DNA of 22,259 bases from JBEKSX01 sp049516635 (GTDB lineage: Bacteria; Bacteroidota; Ignavibacteria; Tepidaquicellales; OLB5): the NCBI GenBank assembly GCA_049516635.1, contig JBEKSX010000052.1:1-22259 (forward strand). Reading direction: 5' to 3'. Both the position numbers and the translations under genes were made by a program. Below, in pieces: positions 1 through 8,574 of this stretch. Within the stretch, counting starts at the first letter, position 1. Each line of letters opens with the position of its first letter. Under the pieces are notes generated by a model that saw only the letters and a program-made list of their open reading frames with translations, had not been told where the DNA came from and ran no database searches.

Positions 1-741
1 GTCTTCTAAAATAAACCACCCGATCTCTCCCGATTTGATCTTATAATAAGCAAGCCCATCGAACTCTCTTTCGTAATCGGAAAGGAAATAGATCACGCTG
101 TTCTTGATATTGAACTGAGGGTTGTTATTTTTCATGTTCCCGCTGTGTTCGGTAATGTTTGTGAGCTTATTCGTCTCTCTGTCGAATAAAAGTATGTCCT
201 GATCGGAATTATGATAGAACTTGCTGAAGAGAACAAACCTCTCATTTCTGCTCCAGGCAGCAGGGACCTCAATATGCACACTGGATGAGCTATTGATACA
301 TATTTCCTGTGAATTTTTTATATCGTATATGAATGAATCGAAAAACCTGCTGTCTCTCTTGTTGGATGAGAACAGGATCTTTTCTCCGTTCTTATCCCAG
401 CTGGAAAAAAATACCTGTGAAACTTTGTGTGCCGGTGTCAAATATTTCACTTCTCCGCCTTTATCACTGATTAGATAAATCTGCTGGTTTTCATCTCCAT
501 TCCTGTCAGACAGGAACAAAATTTCCTTTCTTTTAGGTGAATAGCTTAATGATTTAACCGCATTTTCTTCCAGGGTTATCTGTGAAGTCCATCCGCCTTT
601 TAAAGGAATAGTCCATATATTGGGTAATCCGTTCGTATTTGTAATATATGCTATTGTTTTACCGTTAGGTGAAACTGAAAAACCCAGAATCTGTCTAATC
701 GCGAAAAATTGTTCAATTCTGTATTCCCTAAGACTGTTCAT
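1..741 (-). CDS. S9-type (prolyl oligopeptidase family) peptidase, N-terminal beta-propeller part, truncated by window edge
   Basis: The minus strand reads open for 247 codons from an ATG at 741 to the left edge without a stop, so only the N-terminal part is visible. The protein begins MNSLREYRIEQFFAIRQI and then shows blade-like repeats typical of TolB/prolyl-oligopeptidase propellers: FSVSPNGKTIAYITN, LSYSPKRKEILFLSDRNGD, SSWDKNGEKILFSSNKRDS and WSRNERFVLFSKF. There is no signal peptide, which suits a cytoplasmic acylaminoacyl- or dipeptidyl-peptidase of family S9. In that family the propeller gates a C-terminal alpha/beta-hydrolase domain with a Ser-Asp-His triad, which would lie beyond the window. 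A stand-alone propeller protein is possible because the catalytic half is unseen. It is divergent from the TPR gene at 1187. Confidence 0.75.
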   Translation of the reverse strand, partial: MNSLREYRIEQFFAIRQILGFSVSPNGKTIAYITNTNGLPNIWTIPLKGGWTSQITLEENAVKSLSYSPKRKEILFLSDRNGDENQQIYLISDKGGEVKYLTPAHKVSQVFFSSWDKNGEKILFSSNKRDSRFFDSFIYDIKNSQEICINSSSSVHIEVPAAWSRNERFVLFSKFYHNSDQDILLFDRETNKLTNITEHSGNMKNNNPQFNIKNSVIYFLSDYEREFDGLAYYKIKSGEIGWFILED

Positions 742-773
742 TGTTTAGGTTTATTTTTATTCATAAATATTTA

Positions 774-781
774 CAAAGATA
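774..781 (-). promoter_or_regulatory. Candidate Bacteroidota-type -7 element for the S9 peptidase
   Basis: Read on the minus strand this is TATCTTTG, an exact match to the TAnnTTTG -7 consensus of Bacteroidota housekeeping promoters. It lies 32 bases upstream of the ATG at 741, which would give a leader of about 25 to 30 bases. No convincing TTTG -33 element is seen at the usual spacing, so the call rests on the -7 match and its position. Confidence 0.35.
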
Positions 782-1131
782 CTAACTTATGTTCAAATAT
801 TTGATGAAATTAACTTCTGGAAGTGAACCTTTCTTACATTGGTTTATTATTAATAAAAATATTATTAAATTAACAAACTAAAAGCAGCTAGCTTTGTTTT
901 CCCTGGGTCTACCAGGAACTAAGGCCATCTTATTAAAGAATGAGATGATGTAGACGAAAATATGGCTTACGTATTTTAGATAAAAACACCAAATTGATAA
1001 TATACTTCAGGGTAAATAACTTTCTATTTCAATGATTGACCTAATAGCGCTTAAAGAAAACATTTTTTCTCCGGGCTTAAACGATGTTAGGAAAAACTTT
1101 TTCGTTCTTGTATATAGAATATTTGGAGGGA

Positions 1132-1162
1132 TTTTACCCGGATATTTTATCACATAACTTTG
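1132..1162 (+). promoter_or_regulatory. Candidate promoter of the TPR gene
   Basis: TAACTTTG at 1155-1162 matches the Bacteroidota -7 consensus TAnnTTTG exactly. A TTTT tetramer at 1132-1135, a partial match to the TTTG -33 element, lies 19 bases upstream of it. Transcription would begin near 1168, giving a leader of about 20 bases before the ATG at 1187. Confidence 0.4.
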
Positions 1163-1186
1163 ATATTGAATTAAATTTATATTTAT

Positions 1187-2563
1187 ATGCCATTTAATAA
1201 TATCATTAAGAAAATATTTCTTTTAATAATACTCATCCTTTCTGTTAATATAACAACTTTTTATGCACAGGATAAATCCGGGGAATTATTGAAACAGGGG
1301 AAAGATCTTCTTGCGCAAAAAAAATATGGGGACGCTATAACAGTCCTTTCTAACTATATTGTAGAACATTCAGATACTGCAATAGGGTATTTATATAGAG
1401 CTGATGCTTACTACGGAGATAAAGAATACAAGTTGGCTATCGAAGACTTTAATGATGCAGAGAGCAGAGGTATAAAATCAGACTACTTATACTTTAAAAG
1501 GGGAAAGTCATATGACAAGCTGGATAATTATCAGAGTGCAATAAACGATTACAAAACAGCAATCAGCATAAACCCTAATTATCTGGATGCATTAAATGAA
1601 CTTGCAGACCTTTACTATTTTACGCTTGACTACGCATCCTCCCTTAATATATATAATCTTATACTTCAGATAGAGCCCGTCAACGCTGCGGTTCTGAACA
1701 AGATCGGAAGGATATATATACAGCTAAAATCATATCCTGATGCTATCGCTTCTTATAAAAAGGCACTTGACATTGATTTATTGAATGCTTCTACCTACAG
1801 CAATATAGGTTATGCTTATTACTTGAATAAAGATACAACGACTGCAATCGAAACTTTGAATAAATCGATGAAGATCGATTCGAACTATGCATATGCTTAT
1901 TACATTATGTCAATAATCAATTTCAACAAGGGAGATTATGAACAATCTTTGAATAATCTTAACAGGGTGTTAAAGCTGGATGCCCCTGAGCTGAACGATG
2001 CTGATATTTATACAAATAGGGCATTGTGTTACCTTAAACTTAATAATCCAACCATGGCAGAAAAAGATCTGGACTTTGCTATTAAAGTAAGACCCGATGA
2101 TACATTAGCATATTATTACAGAGGGATGATCTACCTCGAGTCCGAAAGGGATTCGCTTGCCTCAGTAGATTTATCTAAAGTAATAACCCTCGATTCCAGT
2201 TCAGCCGGGTTTTATTTACAATGCGGTATTTCGTATAAAAAGATGGGCAGATATCCGGATGCTTTGATCAAGTTAAAAAAAGCACAGGAATTGCACGCGG
2301 ATGATTCACTGACGCTCTTTAATTTGGGCGAAGTATATTTCGGACTTACAAAATATACCGATGCTATCAATTATTATAACAAAACACTTCAGGTCAATCC
2401 TAACTTTAAGCAGATATATTTGAAAAGAGGAAGTGCTTATTACAATCTGGGATTTTTCAGGCAGGCTGTTTCAGATTGGGAAAATGCTATCAGGTATAAT
2501 CCCAGTATCTACTATGAAATAAAGCCATTACTGGATGATGCGAGAGTTAAAGCTGGACGTTAA
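1187..2563 (+). CDS. Secreted tetratricopeptide-repeat (TPR) protein
   Basis: This 458-residue protein starts with a clear signal peptide: positive N-terminus, a hydrophobic core FLLIILILSV, and a likely cleavage after YAQ at residue 28. It is therefore exported, probably to the periplasm or inner face of the outer membrane. Nearly the whole mature part is TPR units of about 34 residues, roughly eleven or twelve of them, with the usual G-Y-A-F-P pattern seen for example in GKSYDKLDNYQSAINDYKTA, SNIGYAYYLNKDTTTAIETL and GEVYFGLTKYTDAINYYNKT. TPR solenoids mediate protein-protein contacts; no catalytic domain is present and the partner cannot be told from the sequence. The next gene starts 20 bases downstream on the same strand, so co-transcription is possible. 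Confidence 0.85.
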   Translation: MPFNNIIKKIFLLIILILSVNITTFYAQDKSGELLKQGKDLLAQKKYGDAITVLSNYIVEHSDTAIGYLYRADAYYGDKEYKLAIEDFNDAESRGIKSDYLYFKRGKSYDKLDNYQSAINDYKTAISINPNYLDALNELADLYYFTLDYASSLNIYNLILQIEPVNAAVLNKIGRIYIQLKSYPDAIASYKKALDIDLLNASTYSNIGYAYYLNKDTTTAIETLNKSMKIDSNYAYAYYIMSIINFNKGDYEQSLNNLNRVLKLDAPELNDADIYTNRALCYLKLNNPTMAEKDLDFAIKVRPDDTLAYYYRGMIYLESERDSLASVDLSKVITLDSSSAGFYLQCGISYKKMGRYPDALIKLKKAQELHADDSLTLFNLGEVYFGLTKYTDAINYYNKTLQVNPNFKQIYLKRGSAYYNLGFFRQAVSDWENAIRYNPSIYYEIKPLLDDARVKAGR

Positions 2564-2583
2564 TTCAAACATATTTTATTTTT

Positions 2584-2913
2584 ATGGATCACAACTTAAT
2601 TACTACAGCATTTACGATTGACGGATATCGTGTTAAGCAGAACCTTGGTGTTGTCAGAGGGATCGTTGTGCGGTCTCGTTCGATCTTCGGAACGATTGGG
2701 GCTTCATTGCAAACGCTTTTTGGCGGGAATATCACTCTATTTACCGAGCTATGCGAAAAAACCCGCCGTGATTCTTTCGAACTGATGGTAAAACATGCGG
2801 AAGAATCGGGAGCGAATGCTATTCTGGGTTTCAGATATGATGCCAACGATGTAATGTCAGGTGTCACAGAAGTGCTCGCTTACGGAACAGCTGTTATTCT
2901 TGAAAAAATATAA
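2584..2913 (+). CDS. YbjQ / UPF0145 family heavy-metal-binding-domain protein
   Basis: The 109-residue product matches the usual length of the YbjQ (UPF0145, formerly DUF74) family, which is about 105 residues. Family landmarks are in order: an N-terminal strand with IDGYRVKQNLGVVRGIVVRS, a glycine-rich central loop, a helix ending TRRDSFELMVKHAEESGANAI, and a closing strand RYDANDVMSGVTEVLAYGTAV. Members form small compact oligomers. The heavy-metal-binding name is by family annotation and the biochemical role is not settled. There is no signal peptide, so the protein is probably cytoplasmic. It follows the TPR gene by 20 bases. An antisense open frame over the same bases is a shadow. Confidence 0.85.
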   Translation: MDHNLITTAFTIDGYRVKQNLGVVRGIVVRSRSIFGTIGASLQTLFGGNITLFTELCEKTRRDSFELMVKHAEESGANAILGFRYDANDVMSGVTEVLAYGTAVILEKI

Positions 2914-3238
2914 ATGCTTTAACTTCACTGTTAACATACTTTTAGTTATTATTACCTATAAATCTTCCCTTTCAACATCGAGATTTGTTTACTGTGAGCT
3001 TATTCAACCTGTATTAAACAGGTAATATTATATTTATCTTATACTTTGAAAATAAACAGCTCATATTCGCATTTATACTATTAATTCATTGATTGGATAA
3101 AATAAAATAATGAATTAAATTGTATAAACAGGGTTTTAATTTTAATAACATAAAAGGCAAACTAAATTATTAGTATTTTAACAAAGCGGATATAACATAA
3201 GAAAAATAGTATAGTTATAATTTTTTGCCTTGAAGAGT
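2914..3238. other. Intergenic region upstream of the sensor kinase
   Basis: These 325 AT-rich bases contain one clear inverted repeat (listed separately) and no open frame with family resemblance. No exact TAnnTTTG element was found close to the kinase start, so the kinase promoter is not located. Confidence 0.5.
3007..3023. repeat. Short perfect inverted repeat
   Basis: ACCTGT-attaa-ACAGGT forms a perfect 6-base stem with a 5-base loop, 94 bases after the YbjQ stop codon. It is followed by AT-rich sequence rather than a T-run, so it could be a weak terminator for the TPR-YbjQ pair or an operator. The sequence alone does not decide. Confidence 0.4.
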
Positions 3239-6202
3239 ATGAAGACTTTATTGGAAAAGAAATATTTAAACACGTTTTTCATCATAGCACTTTTGATTCT
3301 GCTTGCCATCAACTATATAACATATAAGAATACTACCGAGCATTTCCAAGACGAAACCTATGTTAACAGTACATTGATAACCATTCAAACCGCTGAAAAT
3401 CTTATTAATTTACTTACCGAATCTGAAGCTAACAGAAGGGGTTATCTTATCACCTCGAACGAAGATTTTCTAAAACAATACTATACTGCAATCGGAAAAG
3501 TTGACTCAGTTTTTAAGTCATTGAGGAATATTACAACGGATAATCAGAGACAACAGCAGTTATTGGATACAGTTGAACCTTTAATTATGAACAGGCGTGA
3601 TATATTTAAAGAATCCCTAGAGCTGCAGGAAAAAAAAGGACAGATGCAGGGCATGAAGGAACAGATCCAATTTACCGAAAAAGGCAGGATAACGCTAGAG
3701 AGGATAAGATCACTGATTATAGAAGTGGAAAAGGAAGATAATAAAGATTTAACCCGTAGAAATATCGAGCTGGGTGAAAGCGCATCCAATACTATTGTTT
3801 ATCAAATTATTGGAATAATTATAAGCTATATACTTCTACTTTTTGGTTTCATTCTCCTGAATCGTGATATTACACATAGAAAAACTTATGAAAAGGACCT
3901 GGAACACAACAGAAATTGGTTTTCAACCACGCTTTCCAGCATCGGCGATGCTGTAATTGTAACGGACCACATTGGTGACATAACATTCATGAACCCCGTA
4001 GCTGAAACTCTGACCGGCTGGAAATTTCAAGAAGCAAAAGGTGTTTATCTGGAACAGGTATTCAATATTATAAACGAAGACACCAGAACTAAACTGGAAA
4101 ATCCGATATGGAAAGTTTTTAACAGCGGAAGGGTCGCAGGACTTGCAAATCATACTATTCTGATTAATAGACATGGCCATGAGATCCCGATTGATGACAG
4201 TGCTGCTCCCATAGTAAGCAAGGAAGGAAACATGCTGGGTGTTGTGCTCGTGTTCAGGGATATTACCAGACGCCGTAAAGCAGAGCTTGAATTGACAAAC
4301 AGCCAGAAATTCATACAAAGGATTGCCGATTCTATACCCAATATTTTATATATTTACGAGCTCGAGACCCCGGCTATTACTTACGCCAATTACAAAGTGA
4401 TCGAGATGCTCGGACATTCTCCACAGGAAATTAAAGGCATGGGAAGTTCATTCTTTTCTACTTTCATTCAACCCACGGATTATAAGAGGATAGTGAACCT
4501 TTTCCAGAGATTTCAATCGGCGAAGGATAATGAGATACTCGAATACGAGTATAGAATTAAAAATGCGAAAGGTGAGTGGAGATGGGTACACAGCTTTGAC
4601 GTTGTGTTCAAAAGAGATAGCAACGGTAAAGCGGTTCAGATGCTCGGGAGTGCCCTGGATATCACGGAAAAAAAACATCTCGAGGAAGAGCTGAAAAAAT
4701 ACAGCGGTCACCTCGAAGAACTCGTTGAAAAAAGGACATGGGAATTGAAGACAACCAATGAGAAGTTACAGAAAGAGATAGTCGAAAGGATTAAAGCAGA
4801 AAAGAGCATAGCTGCCGCTGAGGAAAAGTTTCGCAGTCTTGTAGAATATTCTCTAATCGGCATATATATAATTCAGGATGAAAAGTTTGCATATGTAAAT
4901 CCGAAACTGGAAGAAATATTCGGTTACCAGACAGGTGAGCTGGGCGGTAAAAATATCTATGATCTGATAAAAGAAGATGATAGAGAGCTGGTACGGGAGA
5001 ATATACAAAAGAGACTGATTAACGAGCTGGAAAGCATACAATATATGTTCAGCGGTATAAAAAAGGACGGTTTACAGATAATTGTGGAGGTGAGAGGAAC
5101 TAAGATGGAATATAACGGTAAGCAGGCGATCATCGGTTCACTCCATGATATAACAGAACAGAAACGTGCTGAAGATGCATTAAAAACACAGGAACGGTAT
5201 TTAAGGACCATCATTGATACGAATCCAAACTTTGTTTTCGCAAAAGATTGGGATGGAAGATTTACCCTCGTTAATAAGGCAGTAGCTCAGGCTTACGGCA
5301 CAACAGTTGAAGAACTAATCGGTAAGACCGATGCTGATTTTAATCCTAATAAGGAAGAAGTAGAGCATTTTATTGCAGATGACCGCGAAGTAATGAGTTC
5401 AATGATATCTAAATTTATTCCGGAAGAAACTGTTTATAATGCAGGTAAAGGTGAAACCGTTTGGTACCAGACTATCAAAGTGCCGTTTCTTTCTATGAGC
5501 AATGAAAAACAGGTTCTTGGTGTTTCAAATGATATCACAGCAAGAAAGTTTGCTGAAGAGCACCTTAAAAAATCACTCAAAGAAAAAGAAATATTGCTCA
5601 AGGAGATACACCACCGGGTGAAGAACAACCTCCAGATCATTGTAAGTCTGTTGAAACTGCAATCAAAATATATTTTCGATAAACGTGACCTCGAGATTTT
5701 CAATAAAAGCCGTTCTAGGGTGGAGACGATGTCTCTCATCCATGAAAAGCTCTACCGTACCGATGATCTTACTAATATAAATATGTCCAATTACCTGCGT
5801 GATCTGACTGGTCATTTGCTTCAGGCCTACAAAATCACCCTTGATGAGGTAAACCTGTCGATTTGTGCGGATGATGTCCATCTTGGAATTGATACAGCTA
5901 TTCCATGCGGCCTTATTATCAATGAGCTGGTATCAAATTCTTTAAAACATGCTTTCAGTGAAGGGCAGAAAGGCAATATCTCTATTGACCTGCGCCGTGA
6001 GAAGGACAAGATTTTATTGAACGTAAGCGATGACGGAGTAGGAATGCCGAAGGATTTCGATCTGAAAAAGTCTGAAACCTTCGGATTACAGCTCGTTACA
6101 ACCCTTGCTAAACAGCTTGATGGCAGTTTTAGTATAGAGAGCAAAAAAGGAACTAAGTTTTTATTCAAATTCGGAGAGCTCAAATACAGGGAAAGAATAT
6201 AG
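3239..6202 (+). CDS. Membrane sensor histidine kinase: CHASE3, four PAS domains, HisKA_2, HATPase_c
   Basis: I prefer the ATG at 3239 (987 residues); an in-frame TTG at 3230 would add three residues. Domains in order: a membrane helix at about 10-28; an extracytoplasmic CHASE3-like helical region at about 35-180 with the typical ESEANRRGYLIT segment; a second membrane helix at about 186-208; PAS domains starting near residues 224, 357, 529 and 655; a coiled linker at about 485-525; then HisKA_2 with EIHHRVKNNLQ (first His near 791). The HATPase_c region has its N box NELVSNSLKHA near 894, DDGVGMP near 930, and a following FGLQLV. All kinase landmarks are intact, so it should autophosphorylate. 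HisKA_2 kinases often act through stand-alone response regulators, and none is adjacent. The ligand is unknown; CHASE3 suggests periplasmic sensing with extra cytosolic inputs from the PAS domains. Confidence 0.88.
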   Translation: MKTLLEKKYLNTFFIIALLILLAINYITYKNTTEHFQDETYVNSTLITIQTAENLINLLTESEANRRGYLITSNEDFLKQYYTAIGKVDSVFKSLRNITTDNQRQQQLLDTVEPLIMNRRDIFKESLELQEKKGQMQGMKEQIQFTEKGRITLERIRSLIIEVEKEDNKDLTRRNIELGESASNTIVYQIIGIIISYILLLFGFILLNRDITHRKTYEKDLEHNRNWFSTTLSSIGDAVIVTDHIGDITFMNPVAETLTGWKFQEAKGVYLEQVFNIINEDTRTKLENPIWKVFNSGRVAGLANHTILINRHGHEIPIDDSAAPIVSKEGNMLGVVLVFRDITRRRKAELELTNSQKFIQRIADSIPNILYIYELETPAITYANYKVIEMLGHSPQEIKGMGSSFFSTFIQPTDYKRIVNLFQRFQSAKDNEILEYEYRIKNAKGEWRWVHSFDVVFKRDSNGKAVQMLGSALDITEKKHLEEELKKYSGHLEELVEKRTWELKTTNEKLQKEIVERIKAEKSIAAAEEKFRSLVEYSLIGIYIIQDEKFAYVNPKLEEIFGYQTGELGGKNIYDLIKEDDRELVRENIQKRLINELESIQYMFSGIKKDGLQIIVEVRGTKMEYNGKQAIIGSLHDITEQKRAEDALKTQERYLRTIIDTNPNFVFAKDWDGRFTLVNKAVAQAYGTTVEELIGKTDADFNPNKEEVEHFIADDREVMSSMISKFIPEETVYNAGKGETVWYQTIKVPFLSMSNEKQVLGVSNDITARKFAEEHLKKSLKEKEILLKEIHHRVKNNLQIIVSLLKLQSKYIFDKRDLEIFNKSRSRVETMSLIHEKLYRTDDLTNINMSNYLRDLTGHLLQAYKITLDEVNLSICADDVHLGIDTAIPCGLIINELVSNSLKHAFSEGQKGNISIDLRREKDKILLNVSDDGVGMPKDFDLKKSETFGLQLVTTLAKQLDGSFSIESKKGTKFLFKFGELKYRERI

Positions 6203-6243
6203 CTCTGCTGATTCCTGCAAAATAAATTCATATTATCATTATA

Positions 6244-7512
6244 ATGGATTTTTGGGATAAGATACCGAATGATCTTTTCAATTTCATAATAGTAGTTCTT
6301 TTCTCATTACTGATTGGTCTGGAACAGAGACGTCTGCAGACCGACAAGAATTACCATTCTACGATCTTCGGCACTGACCGTACCTTTACTTTTATTGGTA
6401 TCCTGGGGTTTATCCTGTATATGCTTGATCCCAGGAATTTTGTTCCTTTTACCGCTGGTGCATTAATTCTAGGTTCTCTCTTCGGAATATATTATTATAA
6501 AAAGGTTACGCTGTTCAAATCCTTCGGGATGACGAGCATCATTGTTGCTCTTCTGACATATACCCTTGCTCCCATAGTTGTGACACAGCCGAGATGGTTG
6601 TCTATTCTGATTGTGGTCTCCATCCTTATACTTGTGGAAGTTAAAGACTACCTGCAGGAATTTACAAATCGAATAGACAATACCGAGTTTATTACACTAG
6701 CAAAATTTCTGATAATTGCAGGCGTTGTACTCCCCATCCTTCCGAGATCACCTATATTCAGCTTTATTAATATTACGCCTTATGATATCTGGTTTGCAGT
6801 TGTTGTTGTATCAAGTATATCATATTTGAGCTATCTTCTGCAGAAATTCATCTTTCATAAAGCGGGTATTTTCATTTCGGGACTGCTTGGCGGATTATAC
6901 AGCAGTACAGCTAGTACGATCATACTTGCACGGAAGAGTAAAGAAACGAATTCGAGAACTAATATCTACGGTGCTTCAATTATTATCGCAACCTCGATGA
7001 TGTACGTACGTATTCTGATACTCATGTTTATATTTAACCAGAACCTGGGCATTCTTTTGCTGCCGTACTTCATTATCCTTATATTAATATCCTTAGCTAT
7101 GGCTCTTCTATTATACATTTTCGGAAAACCTTCACAAGCAGGAGAGCAGGATATACAGCACCACAAGAACCCTCTTGAACTGAAGATAGCTTCAATATTC
7201 GCTATCCTTTTCATTGTGTTCAGCTTAGCAACTTATTATACTTTCCATTTCTATGGCAATTCAGGTTTGAACGTTTTATCTTACGTTGTGGGATTCACCG
7301 ATATTGACCCCTATCTGCTTAACCTGTTCCAGGGGAAGTATCAGATCGATATGGCTATTATCGGAAGGTCAACACTTCAGGCAATTATTTCAAATAATAT
7401 TTTAAAAATAATATATACAATAGCTACTGCGGATAAATTGACAAAAAAGTTGGTGTTGCTTGGTTTAGGATTGATCACAATTGTAAATATTCTCATCATG
7501 ATCTTTATTTAA
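6244..7512 (+). CDS. MgtC/SapB-type membrane protein with DUF4010 C-terminal domain
   Basis: The 422-residue polytopic membrane protein has roughly ten to twelve hydrophobic segments. The N-terminal part carries MgtC/SapB landmarks: a first helix ending LIGLEQRR, followed by FGTDRTFTFIGILGFILYML, where family members have a conserved R-T-F or R-T-h segment leading into the second helix. The C-terminal half fits DUF4010, with the conserved GLLGGLYSSTASTIILARKSK stretch. MgtC-type proteins are linked to growth in low magnesium and to membrane homeostasis, but for DUF4010 fusions the transported or sensed molecule is not established. It starts 41 bases after the kinase stop, on the same strand, with no leader that looks like an Mg riboswitch in that short gap. 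Confidence 0.82.
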   Translation: MDFWDKIPNDLFNFIIVVLFSLLIGLEQRRLQTDKNYHSTIFGTDRTFTFIGILGFILYMLDPRNFVPFTAGALILGSLFGIYYYKKVTLFKSFGMTSIIVALLTYTLAPIVVTQPRWLSILIVVSILILVEVKDYLQEFTNRIDNTEFITLAKFLIIAGVVLPILPRSPIFSFINITPYDIWFAVVVVSSISYLSYLLQKFIFHKAGIFISGLLGGLYSSTASTIILARKSKETNSRTNIYGASIIIATSMMYVRILILMFIFNQNLGILLLPYFIILILISLAMALLLYIFGKPSQAGEQDIQHHKNPLELKIASIFAILFIVFSLATYYTFHFYGNSGLNVLSYVVGFTDIDPYLLNLFQGKYQIDMAIIGRSTLQAIISNNILKIIYTIATADKLTKKLVLLGLGLITIVNILIMIFI

Positions 7513-7539
7513 TAAAATTATTTCATTATACGGAATTTT

Positions 7540-7800
7540 ATGAAACCTGACAAAGAAAAATTAGTTACAGTGCTTTCAACGGGAAATGAAGCAATTATCT
7601 CACTCGCTAAATCAATCCTCGACGATGCCGGTATTCAGTACTTTGCCAAGAACGAGGGCGTCGAAAACCTAATCGGTATAGGTGTTATAGGTACGGGCTT
7701 CAACCCTGTTATAGGTCCTATTGAACTACAGGTCCTGGAAGAGAATGAAGAAGAAGCGAAGAAGCTCCTTACGAGCTTATCGGATGAAGAAACTAAATAA
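7540..7800 (+). CDS. DUF2007 family small protein
   Basis: The 86-residue protein fits the DUF2007 family, whose members are annotated as putative signal-transducing proteins with a PII-like small fold. Characteristic parts are the N-terminal strand KLVTVLSTGNEAIISLAKSI, the motif LDDAGIQYFAKNEG, and the closing VLEENEEEAKKLLTSL. It has no signal peptide or membrane segment and should be cytosolic. It starts 27 bases after the MgtC/DUF4010 gene, so the two may share a transcript. The molecular function of the family is not known. Confidence 0.8.
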   Translation: MKPDKEKLVTVLSTGNEAIISLAKSILDDAGIQYFAKNEGVENLIGIGVIGTGFNPVIGPIELQVLEENEEEAKKLLTSLSDEETK

Positions 7801-7912
7801 GTTTGGAAGCATTATCTAGTCTACATCTACTTTTTAAAGAGTTTAGAACTTTGTTAAGTTCAAAACGGTTTGGTTTAATGAGGATTTACAATAATTTAAA
7901 AGGGTAAGGTGT

Positions 7913-8383
7913 ATGGTCGAAGTTATTAAACTAGTCATCAGTATAGTCTTATGCCAGTTAGCAGGATTTATCGGTTCTATTTATACACGTGATTCGGTAG
8001 AAACATGGTACAAAGTATTGAATAAACCTTCGTTTAACCCGCCAAATTGGCTTTTCGGACCGGTGTGGATCACATTATATGTACTAATGGGTATCTCAGC
8101 TTATTTTGTTTGGAAAGAAGGCTTTCAAATACGGGAAGTAAAATATGCGCTCTCGATTTTTCTCATTCAGCTTGTTTTTAACTCACTCTGGTCGATCGTG
8201 TTCTTCGGGTCAAGGTCAATAACTGGGGGATTGATAGTAATAATAATATTATGGGTTTTGATACTTGTTACAATACTTAGTTTTTATAAGATCTCCGCAA
8301 TTTCTGCGTACCTATTGATTCCATACCTCCTATGGGTTACTTTTGCTTCAGTTTTAAATTTTACTATCTGGCAGTTAAACTGA
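7913..8383 (+). CDS. tspO: TspO/MBR (tryptophan-rich sensory protein) family membrane protein
   Basis: The 156-residue protein has the five-helix layout and length of bacterial TspO. Landmarks are the loop WYKVLNKPSFNPPNWLFGPVW (positions about 32-53), which holds the family-defining NKPSFNPP segment, the helix ITLYVLMGISAYFVW, and the later helix LIQLVFNSLWSIVFFG with its conserved N-x-x-W. TspO proteins bind porphyrins and related tetrapyrroles and help control oxidative stress and tetrapyrrole efflux or breakdown. The start is supported by AAGG five bases upstream of the ATG, one of the few Shine-Dalgarno-like sites here. Gaps on both sides (112 and 191 bases) suggest it is transcribed alone. 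Confidence 0.92.
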   Translation: MVEVIKLVISIVLCQLAGFIGSIYTRDSVETWYKVLNKPSFNPPNWLFGPVWITLYVLMGISAYFVWKEGFQIREVKYALSIFLIQLVFNSLWSIVFFGSRSITGGLIVIIILWVLILVTILSFYKISAISAYLLIPYLLWVTFASVLNFTIWQLN

Positions 8384-8574
8384 GAAAAAAGAAAGTCCAA
8401 GACTAATTCAACTAAAATCCGTTAGAACAGCCAATTTTATACACTGAGAGTTTTCTGAAAAATCGACCCGCTAACAGACTTAATACAACCAGATATATTC
8501 TATCCCCTTTAAAAATGAAACTTAATTGAATATATTAGCGTAATATAAAGTAGAGTAAAAACAATCATACTACC

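Larger units (their letters stand above)
742..1186. other. Divergent intergenic region between the S9 peptidase and TPR genes
   Basis: This 445-base AT-rich gap separates two divergent genes and must hold both promoters; a candidate -7 element is listed near each start. A short inverted repeat CCTGG-gtcta-CCAGG sits at 902-916, with a 5-base stem and no T-run. No RNA gene or further open frame with family resemblance was recognised. Confidence 0.5.

Noticed and set aside
221..478. Plus-strand open frame of 85 residues near the left edge
   Set aside because: It lies antisense to the S9 peptidase propeller, which has clear family repeats; it shows no family resemblance of its own.
902..916. 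CCTGG/CCAGG hairpin as a terminator or small RNA
   Set aside because: Only a five-base stem, no T-run, and no further structure around it.
1187..2563. Tandem DNA repeats in the TPR gene
   Set aside because: The repeats are at the protein level (TPR units) and diverged in DNA; they are explained by the domain.
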